Source: CAYUET01 sp964443875 (lineage in GTDB: Bacteria > Auribacterota > JAFGBW01). From it: a stretch of DNA of 64,000 bases. Under the pieces are notes generated by a model. The model saw nothing but the letters and a program-made list of their open reading frames with translations, did not search any database and was not told the DNA's origin. The stretch covers positions 1 through 64,000 of the forward strand of contig CAYUET010000003.1 in assembly GCA_964443875.1 (NCBI GenBank), in the 5' to 3' direction. The position numbers and the translations under genes are program-made. Positions 49,801 to 61,800 of the stretch are shown piece by piece (within the stretch, counting starts at the first letter, position 1; each line of letters begins with the position of its first letter).

Positions 49801-52800
49801 TAAGATCATTGACTATGCCAAATTCCACTCTTGAAAAACGGGTGCGGCTTTCATTAACCACGATCATTCTGTCTCCGCTCGCCTCATACTCCTCGTAACA
49901 GGCTTCTTTTGTAACCGGATCATAAAACACTCTGACTTTTCCTTTATCCGGACTCTGTACGGTTTTTAAATCAACCTGGACATTACTGAAAAGATATTTT
50001 GAAATTTGATTATCTCCATCATAGGAAACATCAAAATTAACGCTATCCATATAGGTTCCATTATTTTTATCCAGAATTGCAATGGAAGCGACCTTGGTGA
50101 AACCTGCAATGTCTTCCTTCATATTAATTCCGCCGATTGTCTGCGGAGTAATATTTGGGCCAACATAATCCAGATAGACAGTCATAAAAGGTAAAACCTG
50201 ATTTTTACCCATCACGTAAACCGGTTTACTGTCTGTACTGAAAAATTCCAAAACCATTTTTCCGTCTGTAATTTTAATATTGATACCAGACAGATCCGTC
50301 CAGTTTGGAATTCCTGACTGAAATTTGGACATTACAGAAATGTTTCTCTGCAAACGAACCATGTCTTCCCTGATCAGATTCATTCTCAGAGTAATCTGAG
50401 GATCACTTGTCTCCTTACTTACTTTCTCAAGTCTTTCCAGTTCATTCTGAAAAGCGGTGATTTGCTCCTGAGCATTCAGCATAGCCTTAGTGACAAGGTC
50501 TTTAATATAGTCATAGCCCGATAAAGTTCCGTCTCCAAAACGGCTTATCGGAGAAAAAATGTGATTATAAGCTTCCAGGAAGGTTTCAATATCCGGGAAG
50601 GTCTTTCCCTCCCCTATGGATAAAGCCATATTCATCAGTTTATCCTGATTGGCAAGTCCTTTAAGCTTCCAGAAAGCCGTTGGGAAGGTAAGGTCATCAA
50701 CCCCCTGAACAAACTGCGATCTTATTCCGGCTCCCTGACTCATGTCAAAAAGACGTTTTCTGATCTCTACTGCATGGTATACCGCATCCACATAATCTTT
50801 AGGTGTGGCATACTGATAATCAAAGCCATACCCTATCGCGTCACTCACCGTATTCAATATGGAACGCATCATGGGCGAAAAAGCTGAATCACCGGCAAAG
50901 TTTACTTTTTTTCCTGCGATTTCGGTAAGTCCAAAAAAGTCAGAAATCAGATCAACACCTCTCTGTCCATCTGTTGTATAAGTATTCATGATCTGTTCCT
51001 GCAAGTTCAGTTTTTCCAAAAGGGCAGAAATAGTATTTTCAGGAGTTAACTTCGCTTTTTTATAAACACTGGAATCACCGGAAAGAACTTTTCTCTTAAA
51101 CTCATCCATGCCGAAAACAGAAGCCATCTTAAGATCCAGCCATGAAGTTTCTGTATTATAATCCTCATTATAAATACTGCCGACAAGGATATCCAGTACA
51201 CCACGGGCTTTTTTGCTTTTTTCCTGGGCTCCGGACAAATTGCTCAGATCCACATTAAACAGACGGTTTATGATTGCAGCCCCGCCTGTTTTGATAGCCG
51301 CTTTTGTCTGAATTTCCCAGACAAGACGTTCAATCGTATTTTTAGAGGTCAATATCAGTTTCGTCGTTTCCATTGTCCCTGTATCAATATTATAATTTAA
51401 TGTTTCCTTCTCTCCGGAATTATAGGTCTCATTATAAATGAAGGTGACAAGATTATCATAAATCGAACGGGCAATTGCGGATTTATTTCCGTTGCCGGTA
51501 ATTTTATCCAGATCCGTAATCCCATAAAGTTCTTTTAAAGAGTCCTGGACTTTACTTTTCAGTTCCGCCTTGGTTTGAATTTGCCAGAACAATTTATCGA
51601 CAGTATTGTCTGCGCTTAAAGTCACCTTAACCTTATTCCAGGTTAAATAATCAATATCATAAATCGATACTTCTTTTTCCCCTGAATTATAATCCTGATT
51701 ATATACCAGACCGCTCATATCATTAAGAATCTGTCTATATATGCGGGCATCTTTCCTGTTATTGGAATCAAAATACCCTGTATTTGCAATTCCGTAAAAA
51801 GACTGGATAATATTCGAATTTGCCAGATTCTTCTTATGCAGAGCCCCCATGGTCTGCATTCTCCAGGCTAACTGGCCGACACTTTGATACATTTCAGCTG
51901 CAGTGATTTCTTTTATAGTTGCAGTTGCATCTGGATCATCAATATCCGTTATTGAAACCTTAGTAGATTGATGATGAGGTGTAGCAATCAGATCCGCAAA
52001 ATCATTTAAAATCTGTATAATTTTAGTAGAGTTATCTCCATTACCGAAGATAACATTTATTGAAAGATCAACCTCTGTTCCGTATAAAGCTTTGATGGCT
52101 TCATTAAAATCTGAATTTGTCCTGGCATAATCCCTTATTTGTCCCATTAAGGTTATATGTTCAGCTAAAGCCAGAATTCCATCATTTACTCCAGTCATTA
52201 AACCATCGCCATAGGGTGCATCGACTTCATAATTTTGAGTTAACGATCCTGTCTCAAAATTCCAATAATTAATCAGCGTTTTTTCATGGTTCGGGGTACG
52301 GATCATACTGGTATAGTCTTCTAATACTTGTCTGATCTTCTTCGAAACATCCCCGTTACCAAATAGACTTGCTGAAGCCAGATCTACATCATTGCCGTNN
52401 NNNNNNNNNNNNNNNNNNNNNNNNNNNNNNNNNNNNNNNNNNNNNNNNNNNNNNNNNNNNNNNNNNNNNNNNNNNNNNNNNNNNNNNNNNNNNNNNNNAA
52501 ATCCCAGTAGTTCACTTCCATGTTTGCATGGTTTGGTGTACGGATCATGCTGGAGTAATCGTCATAAACCTGACGGATCTTTTTATAACTATCCGTAGTA
52601 CCGAATAAACTTGCTGAAGCCAGATCCACATCTTCCCCGTAAATCGCCTTTACAGCGGCAACAAATTCAACTCCGTCTGGAGAAAGTGCATATTGACGTA
52701 TTTTTGAATTGACCTCCAGGTGTTCAGCCAGAGATTCAATGGCGGCAGACAAATTTCCCATTGTCCCATCGCCGTAAAGATTGGTAGTTGTTTCTGTAAC

Positions 52801-55800
52801 CAGTTGATTGGTTTCGAAATCCCAATACTGAATCAAAGCTGAACTGTGATTGGTATAGTTGATCATTTCAGATAAATTATTGATCAACTGCCGCCTCATC
52901 TGGCTATTTTGTCCATCATTGATCCATAAAGCCGTTACATCAATACCGTAATAATTCTTAACTGCAGCAGCAAGCCTTGTATTATTTCTTAAGGCAAACA
53001 GAACCTGGTATTTCCTGACCATCTGTTCTGCCGTACTGTTCTGATCGATCATCACACTCAAGGGGATGGGCAAACCCGTATCCAGATCATAGGCTCCATC
53101 CTGGATGGTCTTTAATCCTGCCGGATTAAACGTACTGTCATAAACAAACTGGGTGAAACTGTCAAAAAGGGTATGAAGAGCTTTTGTATTATTTCCTTTT
53201 CCCGTCATTTCATCCAGGCCGAATCCATAGGCATCCTCAAACCCCTGAGAAATAGAGGGATCAGCGGTCATTAATTCCTTAATAGAAGTTTTGGTAAAAA
53301 GCTCCCAAATCACTTTTTCAGGTGTATTGACAGAAGAGGATAAATTCAGGATCTGAGTGGAAGAATCCTGGAAGGTATCCAGGTTAAAGCCCGTAATCTG
53401 GGTGGAAGTATGAGTTTGTGTCCAGAGATAATCCGATAAAATTGCCGTAAACTGGGCCACAACATCTTTAACATAAACAGGAGTCGCTCCAGGTGAAGGT
53501 AATTTTCTATTATTATCATAATTAGGATCACCAAACAGATAGCTCTTAATCAACTCCTCCAATGTCCGGCCATCGGGAGTCGTTGCTGAATTTAAAATCA
53601 TCTGCCTGGCCATGCTATCCATAAAATTGACGCCGGTATCCTTGGCAGGGGATAAATTTCTTTCAGGTTTTGTCAAGTTGACAATATCCGTCATTATTGA
53701 CGTTGTGTTCAATGTTGAATAAATCTGTGTACTCCAGTAGGAAGCCAGCATATTATTAAAAGCTTCCTGATTAGCTGAAATGGGAGTTCCAACCCAGGTA
53801 TCACTTATGAATGTTTTACGTAATAATCTCAAAGGAGTATTCGGCACAGTAATATCTGTACCAAGGTATTTACTTAAAATATAAAGATTGTATTGCATGT
53901 TTATGAACTGCCTGCGCCCTTCTTCAACCGACAAATGAGGAAATGGGGAGCTGAAAGTAAAAAACTCATCCCCAAGCCCGGCAACTGAATAGTTGTCAAT
54001 TTCCTCTTTAACAGCAAACGGAATAATCTGTTCCACCGTATGTTCTGGCAATTCGGCAAAAACAATCTGATATTGTCTGTTATAGCTGTCTGCAATCTGC
54101 TTCGGGGTTAATGAATTCAATTGAGGCGTGCCGGCAATATCACATAAACTTTTAATATAAGCTCCGGTATTATAGTCTGCGAGATAATAAAAAGGCGACA
54201 CCGCTCTGTATAAACCCATTTGTGTGACAATGTTACGTTCATTCATATTGGCGGGTCTATTGGGATCATAGCCAGAGTTTCCAAATTGAGAACCATCAAA
54301 TTTGCGTACTTCAGTTAAAATTTCAGCAGCACGTATCATGACGGAAATCTTGGTTTCCTTGACTTCTCCGTCAATAATTTGCTGGGCAAACATTGACAGA
54401 AGACCGCGCACCGCCACATCAGAATAGACATCAGAACCTTCACGGTCCCGGATGAACGGTTTTAAGGATAAATAATCCTCTGCTGTACTGTAGCCGTTGA
54501 CGGCAGTATTCGTATACTTGTCTGTCCAGTTGTAATCCCATCCATATAAAACGGAAATCGCTTTTCTGAAAGCCGCGTTATTCCAGAGTTCCATTTCCAG
54601 AGCTAGTTTCTGAGCAGCCTTGGCAATCCTCTGATCAAGGGCGGCCAACGCCGTATCCAGCTGGGTTAAATCAGTGCCTGCACTGCTGACCAAAGCGTTG
54701 TCATCGACCTGCCAGCACAGTTCAACAAAAAGGGATTTGTCATCAAAATTATCAGATTCTTCCGCTGAAATAAAATAATCACGTCCATTATCATCGGCTT
54801 TGTTCAGGAATAACAGGGCTGCAGAATTATCTGAATCCTTGAGATTATATCTGAAAAGCGTCCTGTAATTCTCACTGTTATAAAAAGCGCTCAGCCGGGT
54901 CATCAACTCTGTAATGGCGGTGGTAACTGTTGTTCCGCCGTCAAGAGTCACCCCCTGGAATAAATTTGCATTGCTGTACTTATTGGCAAGGGCTGTAAGC
55001 AGTTTTTCCTCATCAGCAGCCGAACGCGTTCCAAAAAGACTTCTGAAGGCAGCCAGAAATTCGGCATTCGACTGCATCCAGGCCACTCTCTTTTCAACAG
55101 TACTCACATCCGGCGTTAAATTGCTGATCACCGCCGCCTGTTTTAAAACTCCGACCTCGCTGATGTCAGAAGCGGAAAGGATGGCTTCTTCCGTGGAAGA
55201 GACTCCTGCGGATGTGACAGAACCGGATTTCAGCAGGCCGGAACCTGTCCCTGTCGGGGTAATTGTCCTTGCCAGATAGGCCGACCTTTTAATTCCGGTT
55301 GTATCCACCTCTGTAGTCGGAATAACCCGGTAAAAAATCTCATTTCTGCGTTCCTGTGTCATCTGAAGTGAAATCGCTGTAATAACCTTTTTAAGATCCT
55401 CATCGCTTTTATTATAGGTCTCCCGGTAAAGAGCCAATTCCATGAGGAAGTTCCAGTCTTTGCTGTCACCGGAGAAAAGATCAAGATTTCTGTTTCCATA
55501 AAGGGTTTTCATATCGGCCGCAAAACGCACAAGCCAGTCCATGGTTCCCTCAGGATTCTCAAACTGCTCAAGCATAAATAAAATTTTCCGGTTTTCATAA
55601 TTCAGAAAATTGTACCTGGCCTGTGATCCCTCTGTATTCAGGGCGCCATAAGCTTCAAAAAGCTGATTGATTTTAGGACCAAAGGATACTATCTTTTTAA
55701 TCCGGCTTAAATCATCTGTAAAACGACTGATCCCCTGTGCGCTGAAAACCCCTTCCATGCTGAAACGCAGAAGCCCCTGATAATTATTCCGCAAGGCTGT

Positions 55801-58800
55801 GATATCCTGTGAAGCGAAAGGATCAGAATTATTTTCTTTGGCGATCTGTCTGACTTTCAGCATCATCGTCACGGCCTCCTGCATGGTTTTGTCACCAATG
55901 ACAACGCTATGGATAGCCAGATCGATCAAAACCGACATATAAAAATCATTTTTGAATATGTCGGAAGGGGCAGTAACGCCAAGCAAATCCATGAAATTCT
56001 GCTCGTTAAGCAGGTTCCCCATCTGACTGATAAGATCTTCAACATTAAAGTCAGTCCTTGAATTGTTAAGACTGAGCCATGTCAACTGATCAAGAAACAC
56101 ATCGATTCCGCTGTTCAGATCCAGCTTATTCAAACTTCTTCCCTGGAGAAAAGTTTCTTCAAAGTAAGATTTAAGGCGGGCTTTTTCTTCCAGATATTTG
56201 ACAGAATCAAAGTCTGTTCCGGTCTGGGGATTGGTTTTTCCGTCCATATAAGTCCAAAACTCAATGATTGAAGCATCCTGGGGTTTACTCATGCTGAAGG
56301 GTTCAGCTGCGCCATAAATCTGATTCAATAATTTTGTAACGCCTTCCAGACGGTTATTAAAACCGAATTGTGTATATTGTCTGAAAGCGGCAGAAAAAAG
56401 AGCTTCAATATTATTAAAAGGATCTGAAGGATTCCAGTTTGAAATCAGGTTCAATTCAAAAAGACTTCTGTATTTCGGACGGCCATCTGCCGTCGCTGAA
56501 TTCAGATAGGTAAAGAGCCCCTTGAACACCGTATCATCAATATAAAGATTACCCGTGCCCTCGGTTTTATCGGTCAAAGACCAGGTAATAATTCTGCAGA
56601 CCATGTTGAAATGAATCGGATTTTTAAGATCCAGATTAAAATCCGCCCCCATAAAGCCAAAAGGCTTCTGTTCCAGAAGAGATTTAAAACGCTCTGCAAA
56701 AATCTGATAGGTCGAAGGGGACTGGGAATTCACAAGAATAAGGCTTAAGGGTTCAATAATGGTTTTATAGGTTTCCAGATCAAAAATATTCTTATTGAAA
56801 GAGACAGAGCAAACAGCATCTACAAGGCCCGAAGATTTGAGAGCCTGCATGACCTGAACATAACGGTCTATATTGATCTGTTCATCCCCGAAGGTATCGG
56901 AAATCTTTTTAAGCCATCGCAGATAGACAGAGTCCGTTCTGATAGCCGGGCTGTCGGATGACAGCAAAAGGTACATTTTGCTGTGCAGAGATTCCATTCT
57001 TTCCAGAGCGGCGGTAACCTGATCAGGCGAACGTTCATTGTCCGCTCTCAGCATCATTGCCGCAATCCACACGAACAAAGAAGAGCTTTCCTGATCAGTT
57101 CCTATCGTTGAAAGACCGCTCAAAATATTGGGATTCGCCTGGGCAACGGACTCTCCGGAAATTCTCTGTATCAGTGCGCTGTTGTTTTCAATGGTTGATA
57201 AAAGCTGTACTATTTTGGCTTCCCCATAGGTTTTACTCAGCTCAGCCCAGGACAAAAGCGTTTGCAGACCTGAGAGGTCCTGACTTAAATTTTCTGCAAG
57301 CTTCAGATCTATATTTCCAAAGGCTCTTTCTACAGGGACTTTCAATTTTGCAGCCGTTTGAAGACGATTCAAAAGGTCATCCATGTTTGTTTCAAGGGAA
57401 TATTCCGATATCCATAAAAGAGACCGGAGATGCCCCATATCCGTTAAATCCAGTTTTTCCCCAAAAAATACGGTTTTCAGGTCATTATATTGCGCATTCG
57501 TATTCAGAGTCGAACAGATTTCGGCCGCCCTCTGAAGGATAGCCACCAGCTTGTCTTCTGTATAAGTTTCCCCCGTTTTAGCGGACATGACATACACCAG
57601 CAGAAATTCATCTTCTTTTAAGTTCTGCTGATCGATGAGAGTCTTGATGGCAGCCCACAAATCCTCGCGAATCGTCAGCATTTGAATCATCGTTTCGGAA
57701 GAAATATTAAAGGCCCCCTTGGTCTTGTCATTTAAAAGGCTCGCTTTAGCCAGCAAATTCTGTGACTCTTCACTTAAGGGGGAGGCAATTTTCGCGTTCA
57801 ACAGGTCAACGGAAAATCCGGTTTTTAATTCGGATAAAAACTTGAAATAGGCCGGACGAATGGTTGCCGCCAGTTGTAAAATAGAATCACTGTCTTTTCC
57901 ATTTTTGGAATATTCCATAAGCTGCAGGGTCCAGCTGAACCATGAATTTCTGTCCGCTGAAACGGCAAGATTAAAGGGATTACTCTCCCTGTTTAAAAGG
58001 ATTTCCAGATTTTTCCGGTAGTACGCCATCTTCAGCAGTATTTCATTCAATTCATCAAAAGTGTATTTGGTTCTGCAGGTTAAAAGATTTGCCATCTCTG
58101 TCAGATAAGCCGCATGATCCGCATTATAAAGATCAAATTTATCAAATAAGGCGGCTACGGCCGGCTTAAGCTTAATCCTGTTTTCGATATCAGTTGCCAG
58201 ATCGGTAATTGAAAAATTCTGGGCCTGAACCATGGATCCCCAATAGATCAATACACTCAGATGTCTCGGGTCATAGAGATTTATGGCTGTTCCAACATAA
58301 TCCTTGTAGCGGGTATAAACGCAGAGTTGTTCCCAGGCTGAAATCATCTGAAAGACATCCTCGTATTTAAGGCCATTCACCACAGCGCTTGATTCTCCGT
58401 TCATTGCGATTAAAACCCATTTTTTGGCCAGGTCTGCAGCCTCGGAACGGGAAGCCACAATACGGGAAAACATTGCAGTCAGTTCAATCACACGCATACT
58501 CCAGGTTTCATCCAGGGAGGCCTCCCAGTTGATATTTCTCTGGGAATTGACAAGGCGCTCATTAAAATCCTTCATGAATGAAGCCACACCCGTTTCACGC
58601 AACTGCATTTCGCCGGATGAAAATAAAATTTCAGAGTTAAATTTACGGATCGATTCTGAAACAGAATCTCCATAACGCCGGCCTTCTTCCTTTTTCTGGA
58701 CCAGGGCAGCCGTATAATTTCGGGCAAACGTTTCAACCTTGGCAATTTGTACATTGATTTCCCGGATGCGTGTAACCATTCCGTCAATCAGGGTCTGCAT

Positions 58801-61800
58801 TTTCCGCCATTCCGCCCACTGGGGATATTCTTTCTGCCATTGTGCCAGAAGAAGATTCGCTGTTGCGAGTGCTGTTTCGTATAATTTTAAAGCTTCTTTT
58901 GCTCTTGCTTCAAAAAGCAGTATTTCTTCAACCGTTGTCTGCCGTTTGAGGGCTATCTGATCCCTCCAGGCAAGATTGGCTTTCCATAATTGATAGGCGG
59001 TCTGAAAATCACCCCGTATGGCATTGATTTTAGTCAGATAATTCTGTTCATAAGTTGCAAGCGCCTGATCACTCATCTCTACATTCTTCTTATAATACTC
59101 CCAGAAGGAACCGCTGATCTGATTAAACGTACTCTGATCTGTTTCCATGGTCTTCATTTCCGTGAGATCCCTCAAGGAATTATCCGTGGAGGCTATGGTT
59201 ACAGGGGTAAGCGTACTCATCCCCTGATACCCGGTTCCCGTCAGGGTCTCTTCCCCTGCTGTCCCGCCTGCAGTATAAGCCAGACTTTTTTCAGTATAAA
59301 CTGAAGCCCGGGCGAGTAAGGCGCTTGAACGGTTTACGGCTGCACTGCCGTCGCCTGAAAGGGAAGGCGAAAATACTATGCCGGCTGCTGAAGAAGCCTG
59401 CATTTTAAAGGTCTCATCATAAGAAACCCCAATTGAGGTACTGAATCCTATTTGTCTTGTATCTGAGGTTCCCACCGGGATCTCCAAGTCTGTAGAGAGG
59501 GTAATTCCGGCGACAGGGACAAAATCCACTCCCAGTCTGTACAAGTCATATCTTGAATCATTCACACTGTATCCATCCGGAAGGTAGCTTAACTCCATGT
59601 TTACTCTGTCCAGGGTGATATAGCCGCTTATACTCTTGACTTCAAAATTGGTTTCATCCGTTCCATAGGGACTCGAAGTTCCGGCAACCGCCCTCAGCCC
59701 GAAAATGGCCCTTCCCCATTTTTGGGCAATATCGGTTCCATATTGCAAAGTCGTTGTCTTCTCCCCTCCCGCCTCATTCAGCCCCAGATTGACGTAGGCA
59801 CGAAGTTCCGCCCCGCTCCATAAGGGAACAACGCCATTAAGGATATAATCCATGGTGCTTCCCTTCTGATAACGGCTATCCTGAACATCCACCTCATTAA
59901 AACGGTCTGTTCTCTGTACTTTAAAACTTATCCGGAGCTGTTTTAACACAAACTGCATATCCGCATAGGAGATTAAAGTATCCTGATTCATGGCCAGATC
60001 CCGTCTTGCGGTTGCCCCGGCCTTAAGTGTCCAGGCATCGGATACCCTGTACTTGACATACGCGCTTCCGCCGTACTGTGAGGCATCCATGGAGGGATCC
60101 TTTTCAAAAAGACTTTTTTGAAGATCATAAAAGAAGTCGGAATAAATCGTCCAGCTTCCGTTCACATACGTGAGACCAATCTTCATGCCGCTGTCATTAA
60201 TGAGGTATACAATATCGGAGTAACTCAGGGTTTTTCCGTCAGGAGTCTTGCTTAAATCAATGCGGTTACGTCCGCCAATCCAGATTGAATCCACCTGGCC
60301 GTCTTCTCTTAAGATGATCCCGCTGTCCAGAACGAATCCATTGGGGGTATCTCTCAAACCGGCGCCGATGGCCCACTTCATTTTTCCGTCAGCATCCCTG
60401 ATCAGGCTGGTATTTCCCACAACCTGAAGATCACTTTTCTGAGAAACCTTGAAAGCGCCGTCCAGGCCGATTCCCCAGCTCTCAAATCCCATTTCATCAA
60501 GTCCGAAAGCACCCTGGGAATAACCCGAACCCTGGATGTTCATGGATAAACGATTCCTGTTTGCAACCCCATTGGCACCTAAAAAGTCCATGCTGCCGTA
60601 ATAGGTCCCGACCTGACGGGTATCCGCCATCGAAAGCCCTCTCACTGCAGCATCCCCAAAAGTATCAGCCCCCTCACCGACGTAGGCGGTGGTTGTAGTA
60701 AACCGGGAAACAAAACCCATTCCGGCTTCCAGATCTGTTTTAGAATAAGCCTCCTCAGAATTAACGGATAAAGGAACGGTTAACTGATCCAGCCGAATAT
60801 TGTAATTCTTCTGCTTGTAGGCCGTATCATAACGCGCCCAGACCGCATCCACATATTGCATGACCGTTGGTGAATTGATCCCTTCCTCAATTTTGACAGA
60901 ATCCAATACAACTCCCGCATTCATCAGGGCTGTTCTTAATTCCATCATCTGAAAATTGGCCACATTGATTTTCATCATCAGATCGGTGTATATCCGCTTT
61001 GCATCCCTGATCATTTCTTCAGAAGCGCCGGAATCGATAAGGCGTCTCAATTCCAGATCCGCTTTTTCTGCTTCCTGCCTGAGCCTTCTTAATACGGCTG
61101 TTTCCCTGATAAAAAGATCATAAATCTTATCCTGTTCAACCTTGACCTGCCCCAGATATTCAATATAGCGCCTTTTCATCATGTCGGCTTCATTTACCGC
61201 AGCCAATTTCTGTGAATAAGAAGCACTGGAACCGACAATCAGACGCGGCAGCGTTTCCAGGACACTCTGGGCAATCATCATGATGAGATTTGTGGACAAA
61301 TGAATTTTCAGCCCTCTCCTTACCGTTGAAACCACGTCCAGGTTCTGTTCGGAGATCTTAATCAGAAGAAACATGACCTTCAGGTTCATGTCCTGTCTTT
61401 CGGATTCTGTCAGAATGGCCATCTGATTATAGGTTTCCCAGGCCTTATCCAGGTCCACAGGGAAAGGTTCCTGTGTGCGAAGCCGCGCCTGCACTTCCGC
61501 AGGAAACTGTAAAATGGCAAATTCCAGATTACGCCGGGCTTCGAAAATCATGTTGGAATAATCTTTAATATCCATTTTATCTTTATTCTGAAGAAGAGTG
61601 TAATAATGGTTCATTGCCAGAAGATAGCGGTAATAAGAAGTCGCAGCCTGAATCTTCAGTTTTTTCTCCAGAATTTCTCTCCGGAGCTTGTAGTATTCAA
61701 CTTTGAGATCCCCCAGCTTCTTTTCCTCATCTGAACCAAAAGTCACCTCCACATCCAGGAAAAATTCCACCATGCTTCCCATATTTCCGCCGCTTGTGAC

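Noticed and set aside
43500..50200. RHS/polymorphic-toxin interpretation of the giant gene
   Set aside because: YD-like repeats are present, but there is no RHS core boundary motif, no C-terminal toxin domain and no immunity gene behind the stop; membrane and GT domains follow instead.
52384..52608. Plus- and minus-strand frames that run through the Ns
   Set aside because: They exist only because Ns are read as open codons; the minus-strand ending T-A-M-M is a frame artefact of the 100-N placeholder.
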